From Candidatus Babeliales bacterium (GTDB taxonomy: Bacteria > Babelota > Babeliae > Babelales > JANWKD01), in the NCBI GenBank assembly GCA_025451595.1, contig JANWKD010000033.1, positions 1-7,184 on the forward strand: a stretch of 7,184 nt of DNA. Direction: 5' to 3'. Each line of letters starts with the position of its first letter. Within the stretch, counting starts at the first letter, position 1. The position numbers were made by a program, and so were the translations under genes. Shown piece by piece: positions 1-6,009 of this stretch. The notes under the pieces are model-generated. The model was not told the DNA's origin. It worked only from the letters and a program-made list of their open reading frames with translations, and did not search any database.

Positions 1-72
1 GGAGATTCTTTTGGTGTTCTTGAAGATATTTTATAGCATGCGCAATTTAAAGCAATTACAGCTGGTGAACTT
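1..72 (+). pseudogene. 3' remnant of an FtsH-like AAA module, interrupted by in-frame TAG
   Basis: Frame 1 is open from the left edge to a TAG at 34-36, then open again without a stop into the M41 ORF that follows. The translation around the stop (GDSFGVLEDIL, stop, HAQFKAITAGELLT) aligns without gaps to the AAA lid of the paralogue at 931-3498 (MEDLRSMIKAALQKAKIRG, then STVTEKDF). Shared positions include Leu, Ala, Lys-Ala, Gly, Thr and Phe. The stop lies opposite a Lys in the paralogue and is one base from a CAG Gln codon. I infer that one continuous AAA-M41 protein was split here. The AAA core lies outside the window, so I cannot tell whether it is intact. Alternatives are a sequencing error or a functional two-ORF split. 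Confidence 0.6.
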
Positions 73-759
73 TTGACTAAATTTCTTTTTGATGATTCTT
101 TTATTTATCGGTCATATAATATCATGAGTTCTGAAAATTTAAGTCTATCTGAAAAAGAACTTGAACTACTTGCATGTCATCAAGCTGGCCACGCATTGGC
201 GTATTTATTGCTTGAACCTACGGTACAACTGCAATCGATAACGATATTGCCTATTTCAAAAATTCGTGAAAAACAGTTTTTTTACGATAATAACGAAAAA
301 GGAAAGAACAAATCGGTCAAATATGGTCAAATTTTTACGTACCACACAAATGAGGTCGTACAAACACAAAGCCATATTGATAAATTAAAAATGATAAAAA
401 TTGAATTAGCAGGTCATATTGCTGAAGAGCTATTACTTGGTTCTAAAGATTATAATTACCACCAAAAAGATAGACAACATGCGCTCAATATGGCCAAGGA
501 AATTGTATTTTCAGGTATTGATAATTCAAAAGACAACATTTCTCATGATGATCGAGAACTATTATTGAAAGAAGCATATACCTTAGTATTGCAATTAGAG
601 GATGAAATCAAAGAATTACTGATGTATAATAAAGACAATTTGTCTTGTATTGCTCAAAATTTACAACAGAAAAAAACAATGACTGCCACACAGATCAAAC
701 AATTATTGGTAAAAGATACCGTTGAAAATCGAATTTTACCGCAAGAAACGTTACTCTAG
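73..759 (+). CDS. FtsH-like M41 peptidase-domain protein, catalytic Glu replaced (HQAGH)
   Basis: This 228-residue ORF is an M41 (FtsH-type) peptidase domain without its AAA motor. The zinc motif at residues 36-40 reads HQAGH where active enzymes have HEAGH, so the Glu that activates the water is Gln. The two His ligands remain. A downstream AGHIAEELLLG block and Asp133 (YHQKD) match the region of the third zinc ligand of FtsH. The C-terminal helical part (TMTATQIKQLL) aligns with the end of the 931-3498 paralogue, so the domain is complete. The start is uncertain. TTG at 73 has a weak GGTGA 4 nt upstream; ATG at 124 has no evident Shine-Dalgarno. The frame extends upstream into AAA-lid sequence across a TAG at 34-36, so this may be the 3' half of a broken gene or a product made by re-initiation. 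Stop is TAG. Proteolysis is unlikely; a scaffold or degenerate role is possible. Confidence 0.75.
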   Translation: MTKFLFDDSFIYRSYNIMSSENLSLSEKELELLACHQAGHALAYLLLEPTVQLQSITILPISKIREKQFFYDNNEKGKNKSVKYGQIFTYHTNEVVQTQSHIDKLKMIKIELAGHIAEELLLGSKDYNYHQKDRQHALNMAKEIVFSGIDNSKDNISHDDRELLLKEAYTLVLQLEDEIKELLMYNKDNLSCIAQNLQQKKTMTATQIKQLLVKDTVENRILPQETLL

Positions 760-763
760 AAAT

Positions 764-793
764 ACAGAGGGAATCGTTCACTATTTCCTCTGT
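764..793 (+). terminator. Hairpin just after the M41 ORF, possible terminator
   Basis: Arms 764-774 and 783-793 pair over 11 bp (ACAGAGGGAAT with ATTTCCTCTGT, one G-U wobble) around an 8-nt loop. It begins 4 nt after the stop codon at 757-759. The following bases (TATACAC) are not a proper U-tract, so this could be a factor-dependent terminator or a 3'-end stabilising hairpin rather than a classic intrinsic terminator. Confidence 0.45.
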
Positions 794-800
794 TATACAC

Positions 801-848
801 AGTCCAGCGATTCATTTTCCTATTTGAATTAAATTGAATCGCTGGACT
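801..848. repeat. Perfect 14-bp inverted repeat with 20-nt AT-rich spacer
   Basis: AGTCCAGCGATTCA at 801-814 is exactly complementary to TGAATCGCTGGACT at 835-848, with a 20-nt spacer (815-834). On the + strand it is followed by ATTTTG, a weak U-tract. It lies 7 bp after the hairpin at 764-793 and ends 3 bp before the proposed -35 of the next gene. It may be a second terminator, an operator-like site, or one copy of a dispersed palindromic element. No flanking direct duplication is visible. Confidence 0.6.
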
Positions 849-851
849 ATT

Positions 852-880
852 TTGACGATATTCAAATATTTCTATAAAAT
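852..880 (+). promoter_or_regulatory. Sigma-70-type promoter of the 855-aa AAA/M41 gene
   Basis: TTGACG (852-857; 5 of 6 to TTGACA) is followed by a 17-nt spacer and TAAAAT (875-880; 5 of 6 to TATAAT). This predicts initiation near 887 and a leader of about 44 nt before the ATG at 931. The leader carries a direct repeat ATACATTT (903-910 and 920-927) on either side of the purine-rich GGAAAG at 914-919. That GGAAAG is the only Shine-Dalgarno candidate, and its distance from the start (11 nt) is somewhat long. Confidence 0.6.
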
Positions 881-930
881 TAAACTGATCTGGTTTGAAA
901 AAATACATTTAACGGAAAGATACATTTTAT

Positions 931-3498
931 ATGGCAATCCACTTCAATCGTATATTCAACATCCTATTATTGATTTTATTGTTTCAAGGTCATCAGGTTA
1001 CAAAAGCGATGGATCTTAAACAAGAACCTACTGCTCAAGAGATTAACGATTCGGGTCAACAAACCACTTCTGGACAAATTGACCAAGAAACTAATCCAAT
1101 AGACGATGATGTTGCTAGAATGGTTCTTGAAAAATTAGCAAATAAAGTCGTCGAAAATCGAAACGCGCTTGCTGCAACCTTACAATATTTGGCTGAAGTC
1201 ATAAATAATAGTCATCTGATTAATTTAAATAAAGAAAGAAGTCGTGAATATGTAAAATATCTTTCTTTCTTGATGGCAGAGCTTGGAAAACAATCTTTCG
1301 AAGTTCCCGATTTTGGTGCAATTATTCAGGTTACTGAAATACTTGATATCGTTATTGAATTGGCATCTGATGCGGTAAAATCAAATTTAACCAAGCTAGC
1401 TCCATTTGATTTAGATAAAGTTGAACAGCGCTTGCAAGCAAAAGATATTCCAAAACTCGATAGTTTACTTGAGATATTAGAGTATTTCATTAATCAACTA
1501 GAAAAGCAGACGGCCGCCATTGAAGCTCTTGACAAAAAAGTGAAAGATGTGGGGTTAACACGTTTTAACAAAATAGTGCGTAACGTAGCACAATTTTCTA
1601 CCAATCATCGACTGTTACCTCGTCTTGGCTACGCAGCCCTTTTGGGACTTTGTGGCACCTATATCATTGCAAGACTACCCACTGAAACAAAAGAGATTGC
1701 TTATACTGATAAAATTATTAAAAAAAATCCATTCAAATATTTAGACCCACGATTTTATCTCGATCGGGTGGCTTATAACGCAACCAGTAACGGAATACCT
1801 CTCAAATTGATAGATCCACGATTTTACTTACATATTTTGAAAAATTCTATCGGTGATGCACCGGTAGTAGATAATGCAGGAATATTACAACCCTTTTATG
1901 AATGTATTACCGAAGGTAAACCTTCTGTTGCGAAGTATAATTACAAATGGTATGCAGACATACAGCATTTCTTAGAAAATAAGACCGGCCTTATTTCTAC
2001 CAAGTTCGCACCATTTATTACCGCAAACGTAGTTGGCGGCTATCTCATGTCAAACCTTTTTAAACCAACCTGGGAAAAAATATCAAACACGAGCTCTGCA
2101 ATACTTGATATAATGCAAGGAAAAAAGGTTAAAAATAATCAATTACTAGGAGAGCAAGAGCCCCGTTATACGTTTGACGATATTATTGGGCAAGAGCAAG
2201 CAAAAGAAGTCTTAATGCGGGTAGTCAATTATATACGTGACCATGAAAAATTTGATCGTGCTGGTCTTACTCCTGAAGCAGGATACGTCCTTGCAGGCCC
2301 TCCTGGTACTGGTAAAACGCTTCTTGCAGAAGCATGCGCAGGAGAAATTAAACGAAATAACCCTGATGCCAATTTTAGGTTCTTCCCATTTAGCGCTGCA
2401 ATGGCGATAGAGTTTGGCCTTGAGAACATTCTATACCTTGCCAAACGAGAAGCTCCGTGTCTCGTGTTTATTGATGAGTTTGACCTACTGAACCTAACGC
2501 GCGGTATGAATGATCAAAAGTTGAGCGCACTACTGACTGCTATGTCTGGAACTATGAACGAGCATCTTAATAAAGATAATAAAAAACAGGTTATACTTCT
2601 TATTGCAACAAACAGGCCTCAGCAACTTGATGACGCATTGAAACGACATGGACGCTTTGGTAAAATTGTTCATGTAAAAGAGCCTACCTTAGATGATCGA
2701 ATCAACTTTATTAAGAGCCAGTTAGATAATCGCGCTATTATGTTTCCCGATAGCTTTATACATCAGTTGGCCCACGAGACAGAAGGCTGTGTAATGGAAG
2801 ATTTACGCTCCATGATAAAAGCCGCATTACAAAAAGCTAAAATACGTGGATCTACCGTCACCGAAAAAGACTTTGAACAAGCATTGGATGAGGAAATAAG
2901 AAACATTGCGCCGGCAAATGCAACGTATGGTGCACAAGAGAAAAAACTTATTGCTATTCACCAAATTGGCCATGCGCTTGCATCGTTACTATTGCAGCCG
3001 ACTGAACAGGTAGTAAAAGTTACCTTGCGCGCCGTTTCTGCAAAAATAAAAGAGGAAGCGATCTGGGATCGTTATTATAAAGAACCACAAGAGCTTACTG
3101 AATATGGTAAAATATTTACGTCCAATTATGATAATTCCGCGTTATTTAAATCACATGACGAAATGCGCAAGCAATGCATGATTCATGTTGCAGGTCATTT
3201 GGCAGAGGAGCTTGTGTTTGGGTCAAGTGGCTATACCTATCATAAGCATGACCAAAATAAAGCACTTGCTATTGCCAAGTATGTAATTTTTAAAGGTCTT
3301 CAAGAAAAAGATTTGCCAAAAGAAGTACGTACTGAATATGAAACACAAGCGTTTGCCTGGTATCAGTCATGCATTGACGAAATGAGAAAGTTATTAAGCG
3401 CACATACGCAAACGATTATGATACTTGCAGAAAAACTGATGGAAGAAGAAACATTGACTGCCGATACTATTAAAACAATCATAGGGACTTTAAAGTAA
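931..3498 (+). CDS. Membrane-anchored FtsH-like AAA ATPase with inactive-looking M41 domain
   Basis: An 855-residue protein; typical FtsH has about 610-650. Residues 1-26 form a signal peptide or first membrane anchor (hydrophobic core 8-18, VTKA at the possible cleavage site). Residues 27-230 are mostly helical, with a possible coiled coil at about 160-207. About 231-249 is a candidate membrane helix followed by Lys-rich sequence, so the FtsH topology (anchor, exported domain, anchor, cytosolic AAA) is plausible. A short motif, DPRFYL, occurs twice (272-277, 295-300). The AAA module covers about 411-645: Walker A GPPGTGKT 456-463, Walker B LVFIDEFD 511-518, second region of homology ATNRP 559-563, arginine fingers R572 and R575. 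The pore-loop segment (488-508) is about 7 residues shorter than in E. coli FtsH. The M41 domain (about 666-855) has HQIGH at 677-681, with Glu replaced by Gln, and keeps both His plus Asp774. It probably hydrolyses ATP but does not cleave peptides. It is a paralogue of the M41 ORF upstream, and it has its own promoter. Not called ftsH, because an active FtsH may exist elsewhere in the genome. Confidence 0.9.
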   Translation: MAIHFNRIFNILLLILLFQGHQVTKAMDLKQEPTAQEINDSGQQTTSGQIDQETNPIDDDVARMVLEKLANKVVENRNALAATLQYLAEVINNSHLINLNKERSREYVKYLSFLMAELGKQSFEVPDFGAIIQVTEILDIVIELASDAVKSNLTKLAPFDLDKVEQRLQAKDIPKLDSLLEILEYFINQLEKQTAAIEALDKKVKDVGLTRFNKIVRNVAQFSTNHRLLPRLGYAALLGLCGTYIIARLPTETKEIAYTDKIIKKNPFKYLDPRFYLDRVAYNATSNGIPLKLIDPRFYLHILKNSIGDAPVVDNAGILQPFYECITEGKPSVAKYNYKWYADIQHFLENKTGLISTKFAPFITANVVGGYLMSNLFKPTWEKISNTSSAILDIMQGKKVKNNQLLGEQEPRYTFDDIIGQEQAKEVLMRVVNYIRDHEKFDRAGLTPEAGYVLAGPPGTGKTLLAEACAGEIKRNNPDANFRFFPFSAAMAIEFGLENILYLAKREAPCLVFIDEFDLLNLTRGMNDQKLSALLTAMSGTMNEHLNKDNKKQVILLIATNRPQQLDDALKRHGRFGKIVHVKEPTLDDRINFIKSQLDNRAIMFPDSFIHQLAHETEGCVMEDLRSMIKAALQKAKIRGSTVTEKDFEQALDEEIRNIAPANATYGAQEKKLIAIHQIGHALASLLLQPTEQVVKVTLRAVSAKIKEEAIWDRYYKEPQELTEYGKIFTSNYDNSALFKSHDEMRKQCMIHVAGHLAEELVFGSSGYTYHKHDQNKALAIAKYVIFKGLQEKDLPKEVRTEYETQAFAWYQSCIDEMRKLLSAHTQTIMILAEKLMEEETLTADTIKTIIGTLK

Positions 3499-3503
3499 AC
3501 GCA

Positions 3504-3953
3504 TTATGAGTTAATCTTATCTATCATTTCAATACGTTGTTGATATCGCCCTGCTTGAAAAGTTGCTGATAACCAAGATCGCACTATCGGCAGGGCTTGC
3601 TCTTGAGTCACAAAATCTGCAGGCAAAACTAAAACGTTCACGTTATCGTCCTCTTTTGCCATTTGCGCTAATTGCTCATTCCAAACCACCCCTGCATAGA
3701 TACCCGCAAATCTATTTGCGGCGATAGCCATACCAATACCGCTACCACATAATAGAATTCCCAAATCTACTTCGTTGGTGATAACAAGAGAGCTAACTTG
3801 TAACGCAAATGGTGGATAATCTGTTCTGTGGGAACTCTGAGCCCCTACATCAATCCAGTCAATAACAGAGCAACCAATCGTATGGTTTTCTTTTAGAAAC
3901 TCTTTCAGTTCATAACCTCGGTGGTCAGTGCCTATAGCAATACGGTAATTCAT
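3504..3953 (-). CDS. rpiB: Ribose-5-phosphate isomerase B (RpiB/LacAB family)
   Basis: At 149 residues this is the normal RpiB length. RpiB interconverts ribose-5-phosphate and ribulose-5-phosphate in the cytosolic non-oxidative pentose phosphate pathway. Family signatures are clear: GTDHRGYELK (8-17), HRTDYPPFA (42-50), LLCGSGIGMAIAANRFAGI (67-85) with the catalytic Cys69 (Cys66 in E. coli), VNVL (105-108), and GRYQQR (135-140) with phosphate-binding Arg136 and Arg140. Two usually conserved His are replaced. Asp102 stands where E. coli has His99, the proposed sugar ring-opening residue, and Tyr137 stands at E. coli His134. Activity may be altered, or the substrate may be another phosphosugar, as in LacA/LacB or AlsB. 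The gene starts 8 bp after the lipoprotein stop, so the two are probably co-transcribed. Its end converges on the AAA/M41 gene with 5 bp between stop codons. Confidence 0.93.
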   Translation of the reverse strand: MNYRIAIGTDHRGYELKEFLKENHTIGCSVIDWIDVGAQSSHRTDYPPFALQVSSLVITNEVDLGILLCGSGIGMAIAANRFAGIYAGVVWNEQLAQMAKEDDNVNVLVLPADFVTQEQALPIVRSWLSATFQAGRYQQRIEMIDKINS

Positions 3954-3959
3954 ATACGA

Positions 3960-3963
3960 TCCT
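3960..3963 (-). promoter_or_regulatory. Shine-Dalgarno of rpiB overlapping the upstream stop
   Basis: On the - strand AGGA lies 6 nt before the rpiB ATG (3953-3951) and shares bases with the TAG stop of the lipoprotein gene (3964-3962). A ribosome ending the lipoprotein would therefore stop on the rpiB binding site, which suggests translational coupling. Confidence 0.65.
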
Positions 3964-4666
3964 ATATTAATGCAGGAAGGTCATAGAACAAAACATTTGG
4001 ATCTGTCTGACAACAACAGAATGATTTTCCTCGTTCATCTAATGTCCAGCGTACACAATCCTGCCGTCCCATTCGTCTCAAAACAATTTTTATAGATTTT
4101 GTGGTTCCTGGCTGGATTAAGAATTGTCCATTACTATCCTTTGCTGCAAAAGTTACTAAATATGGCGTTTTAAAATAGGTGAACGTGTTGCCAAAAAATC
4201 GCATATACTCCGGAACTAAATCAACCATCTTAATATCAACGGGCACATACGGTCGATCATTAATAAAAAGAATAATAGACCAAACGCCATTCGTGTTGCC
4301 CAGTATCGCGCCGCCACCCCCTTCGCAACCAGGAATTGAAGCGAGCACATAAAACGAAATATAATGATTATTTTCTTCCAATTGACGTCTTAAAAAAAGT
4401 TGATAACGATCCTTTGATAATCCAACCTTACAAGCATATATTTTTGCATAATAAGAACGCACTTCATCAGAAAGCCATAATATATCAAACAATCCTAACG
4501 TGGTAAATTGATCATAAATTCGTAATGATCGAACATAGCATTTGGTAAACTGTGTATAGTCAGGAGTTAGTTGACCTTGATTAAAAACATCTTCGACCCA
4601 GCAAATATAGCGTGAACAGCCAGTCAATAGCAATACGCAGCAGAAGTAGTACCATATTTGCTTCAT
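3962..4666 (-). CDS. Predicted lipoprotein of unknown function
   Basis: I do not recognise this 234-residue protein. Residues 1-17 form a lipoprotein signal peptide: Lys2, hydrophobic core (WYYFCCVLLL) and lipobox LLTGC, with Cys17 as the acylated residue. Ser18 at +2 does not match the Asp inner-membrane retention signal, so sorting to the outer membrane is expected. The mature part is rich in aromatic residues and has eight further Cys (22, 43, 79, 114, 204 and a CCC run at 217-219). A GGGG run (116-119) follows CE, and the C-terminal half looks beta-rich. No catalytic motif is evident. The ATG at 4666-4664 is preferred over an in-frame TTG at 4693 because AGAGG lies 7 nt upstream of it and because it places the signal peptide at the N-terminus. 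It is the first gene of an apparent operon with rpiB. The Lol-family permease starts on the opposite strand just upstream, which may or may not be functionally related. Confidence 0.8.
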   Translation of the reverse strand: MKQIWYYFCCVLLLTGCSRYICWVEDVFNQGQLTPDYTQFTKCYVRSLRIYDQFTTLGLFDILWLSDEVRSYYAKIYACKVGLSKDRYQLFLRRQLEENNHYISFYVLASIPGCEGGGGAILGNTNGVWSIILFINDRPYVPVDIKMVDLVPEYMRFFGNTFTYFKTPYLVTFAAKDSNGQFLIQPGTTKSIKIVLRRMGRQDCVRWTLDERGKSFCCCQTDPNVLFYDLPALI

Positions 4667-4673
4667 ATCTAGG

Positions 4674-4678
4674 CCTCT
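4674..4678 (-). promoter_or_regulatory. Shine-Dalgarno deciding the lipoprotein start
   Basis: AGAGG on the - strand sits 7 nt before ATG 4666-4664. The longer TTG start at 4693 has no comparable site and would put MIVHKRGLD ahead of an otherwise typical lipoprotein signal. Confidence 0.6.
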
Positions 4679-4742
4679 TTTGTGTACAATCAAATCGATA
4701 CTAGTATCCTAAAAAAATAACAATTAATTTACAAGGGTCGTT
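4679..4742. promoter_or_regulatory. Divergent intergenic region between lipoprotein and permease genes
   Basis: This short region must hold the promoters for both directions unless they lie inside genes. On the - strand TTGTTA (4723-4718), a 17-nt spacer and TATCGA (4700-4695) form a weak promoter candidate. On the + strand no convincing pair is seen. AAGGG at 4733-4737 is the Shine-Dalgarno of the permease, 5 nt before its ATG. An A-rich run lies at 4711-4717. Confidence 0.35.
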
Positions 4743-5969
4743 ATGCCCATTATCTATCTCATTGCATATCGTTACTTGCTTGGAACCAAAGAAGAAAAAA
4801 CGATTTCATGGATGATCAGCATTTGCATTATTGCCTTAGCAATCAGTACTGCAGCACTCAGCCTCGTTCTTGCTATCATGGACGGATTTGAACAAGCAAC
4901 CTATGAGCAACTACAAGGAATTCATGCTCATATTATAATGCGATCAGAAAAAAATAATGTATTGAACAGTAATGCTATCGGAAAGATTTTGGAAAAAGAG
5001 TTTCCAGAAATTCAAGGGTATGGCCCTACAACTCTTGAACATCTACTTATACAAAATCCGTTCAATAAAGAAATTAATACGGTAGTAGGAATTAAAGCGA
5101 TTGATCCAATCAAAGAACCTCTCGTAACAGCACTGGAAAATATTATTACACAACCTCAGAAGGCCAAGCTCATTGATCTTGTCACCAACAACAATATAAT
5201 CATAGGCAACAAGCTAGCAGAATCTTTACATGTTGCACCTGGTGACTCATTACAATTATTTTTTGTTGCTGATAATGTTGTAGATTCAAAAAATATTACG
5301 TTAGAAAGTAACAATGCCAAAATAAGCGGAATTTTTAAATCAGGTATAGAAGAATTTGATAGTAGTTTACTATTCTGTTCATTTGAATTTTTACAGGAAA
5401 TTTTTCCCGACTCAGGCGTTTCTACCATTCATATTAAGGTAAAACCAAATAGCAATGAACAATCAGTAATAGATAAGCTGAAACAACGATTTCATCTGCC
5501 AGTTTATTCCTGGAAAGAATTGTATCCTGCGCTTCTGAGCGCATTAGCATTAGAGAAATACGCAAGTGTTATCATTTTAAGCCTTATGATCATTGTTGCT
5601 AGCATGAGCATCATCTCACTATTATTCACGCTTATCACACAAAAAAGGCCCGATATTGCGATTTTAAAATCTATGGGTATGTTATCAAAGGATATCAAAC
5701 GAATATTTTTACTTATCGGACTATTCATTACTCTTATCGGCAGTACTTGCGGTATTGCTCTAGGAATAATTGTCGGGTTTTTTTTAAAAAGGTATCCACT
5801 TATTACGTTACCTGACATTTATTACGTTAATCATCTACCTATCAACCTTTCTCTCTATATTTTTTTAAGTGTATTTATGATTACGTTCTTAATAAGTTTA
5901 ATTGCAATATGGATACCATTGTTTAAAACACGCGACATAAAAATTGTGGATGTACTACGAAACGAATGA
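4743..5969 (+). CDS. lolC: LolC/LolE-family ABC transporter permease
   Basis: A 408-residue inner-membrane permease of the FtsX/MacB fold, the usual length for LolC or LolE. With ATPase LolD these proteins extract lipoproteins from the inner membrane for transfer to LolA. The topology fits: TM1 about 21-46 (SWMISICIIALAISTAALSL, then LAIMDGFE), a large periplasmic domain about 50-270, then TM2 about 274-297, TM3 about 320-346 and TM4 about 370-394. Family signatures include the cytoplasmic coupling segment KRPDIAILKSMG (301-312), LPDIYYVNHLPI (356-367) and the C-terminal DVLRNE. Neither lolD nor a second permease is in the window, so it may act as a homodimer (LolF-like) or with genes elsewhere. 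A lipoprotein is encoded divergently next door, but a client link is speculation. Start ATG 4743 is supported by AAGGG 5 nt upstream. LolC versus LolE cannot be told from sequence alone. Confidence 0.87.
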   Translation: MPIIYLIAYRYLLGTKEEKTISWMISICIIALAISTAALSLVLAIMDGFEQATYEQLQGIHAHIIMRSEKNNVLNSNAIGKILEKEFPEIQGYGPTTLEHLLIQNPFNKEINTVVGIKAIDPIKEPLVTALENIITQPQKAKLIDLVTNNNIIIGNKLAESLHVAPGDSLQLFFVADNVVDSKNITLESNNAKISGIFKSGIEEFDSSLLFCSFEFLQEIFPDSGVSTIHIKVKPNSNEQSVIDKLKQRFHLPVYSWKELYPALLSALALEKYASVIILSLMIIVASMSIISLLFTLITQKRPDIAILKSMGMLSKDIKRIFLLIGLFITLIGSTCGIALGIIVGFFLKRYPLITLPDIYYVNHLPINLSLYIFLSVFMITFLISLIAIWIPLFKTRDIKIVDVLRNE

Positions 5970-5997
5970 GTAGGTATTTTCAGGTTTATCATTTAAA

Positions 5998-6002
5998 AAG
6001 GA
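5998..6002 (+). promoter_or_regulatory. Shine-Dalgarno of pgk
   Basis: AAGGA lies 7 nt before ATG 6010, inside the 40-bp gap after the permease stop. No hairpin or promoter is evident in that gap, so read-through transcription from the permease gene is likely. Confidence 0.6.
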
Positions 6003-6009
6003 AAATCTC

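Noticed and set aside
34..36. TAG reassigned to an amino acid genome-wide
   Set aside because: TAG also ends the M41 ORF at 757-759 and the lipoprotein gene at 3964-3962, both at natural domain ends, so wholesale reassignment is unlikely. Local read-through remains possible.
895..926. Second promoter (TTGAAA at 895-900, TACATT at 921-926) nearer the AAA gene
   Set aside because: The spacer is 20 nt and transcription would start at or past the ATG; the 852-880 pair is much better.
834..1019. 61-codon + strand ORF with a TTG start
   Set aside because: It begins inside the spacer of the inverted repeat, spans the promoter and leader, and overlaps the signal-peptide coding region of the AAA gene in another frame. 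No ribosome site and no recognisable product.
2229..2444. - strand ORF of 71 codons
   Set aside because: It lies wholly opposite the Walker A region of the AAA gene, where the coding strand is well conserved; it is a shadow frame.
4667..4693. Longer lipoprotein start at TTG 4693
   Set aside because: It would bury the lipoprotein signal nine residues in; the ATG at 4666 has a good Shine-Dalgarno and fits the signal peptide.
5156..5818. Two - strand ORFs opposite the permease gene
   Set aside because: Both lie inside the clearly coding LolC/E frame and show no family motif.
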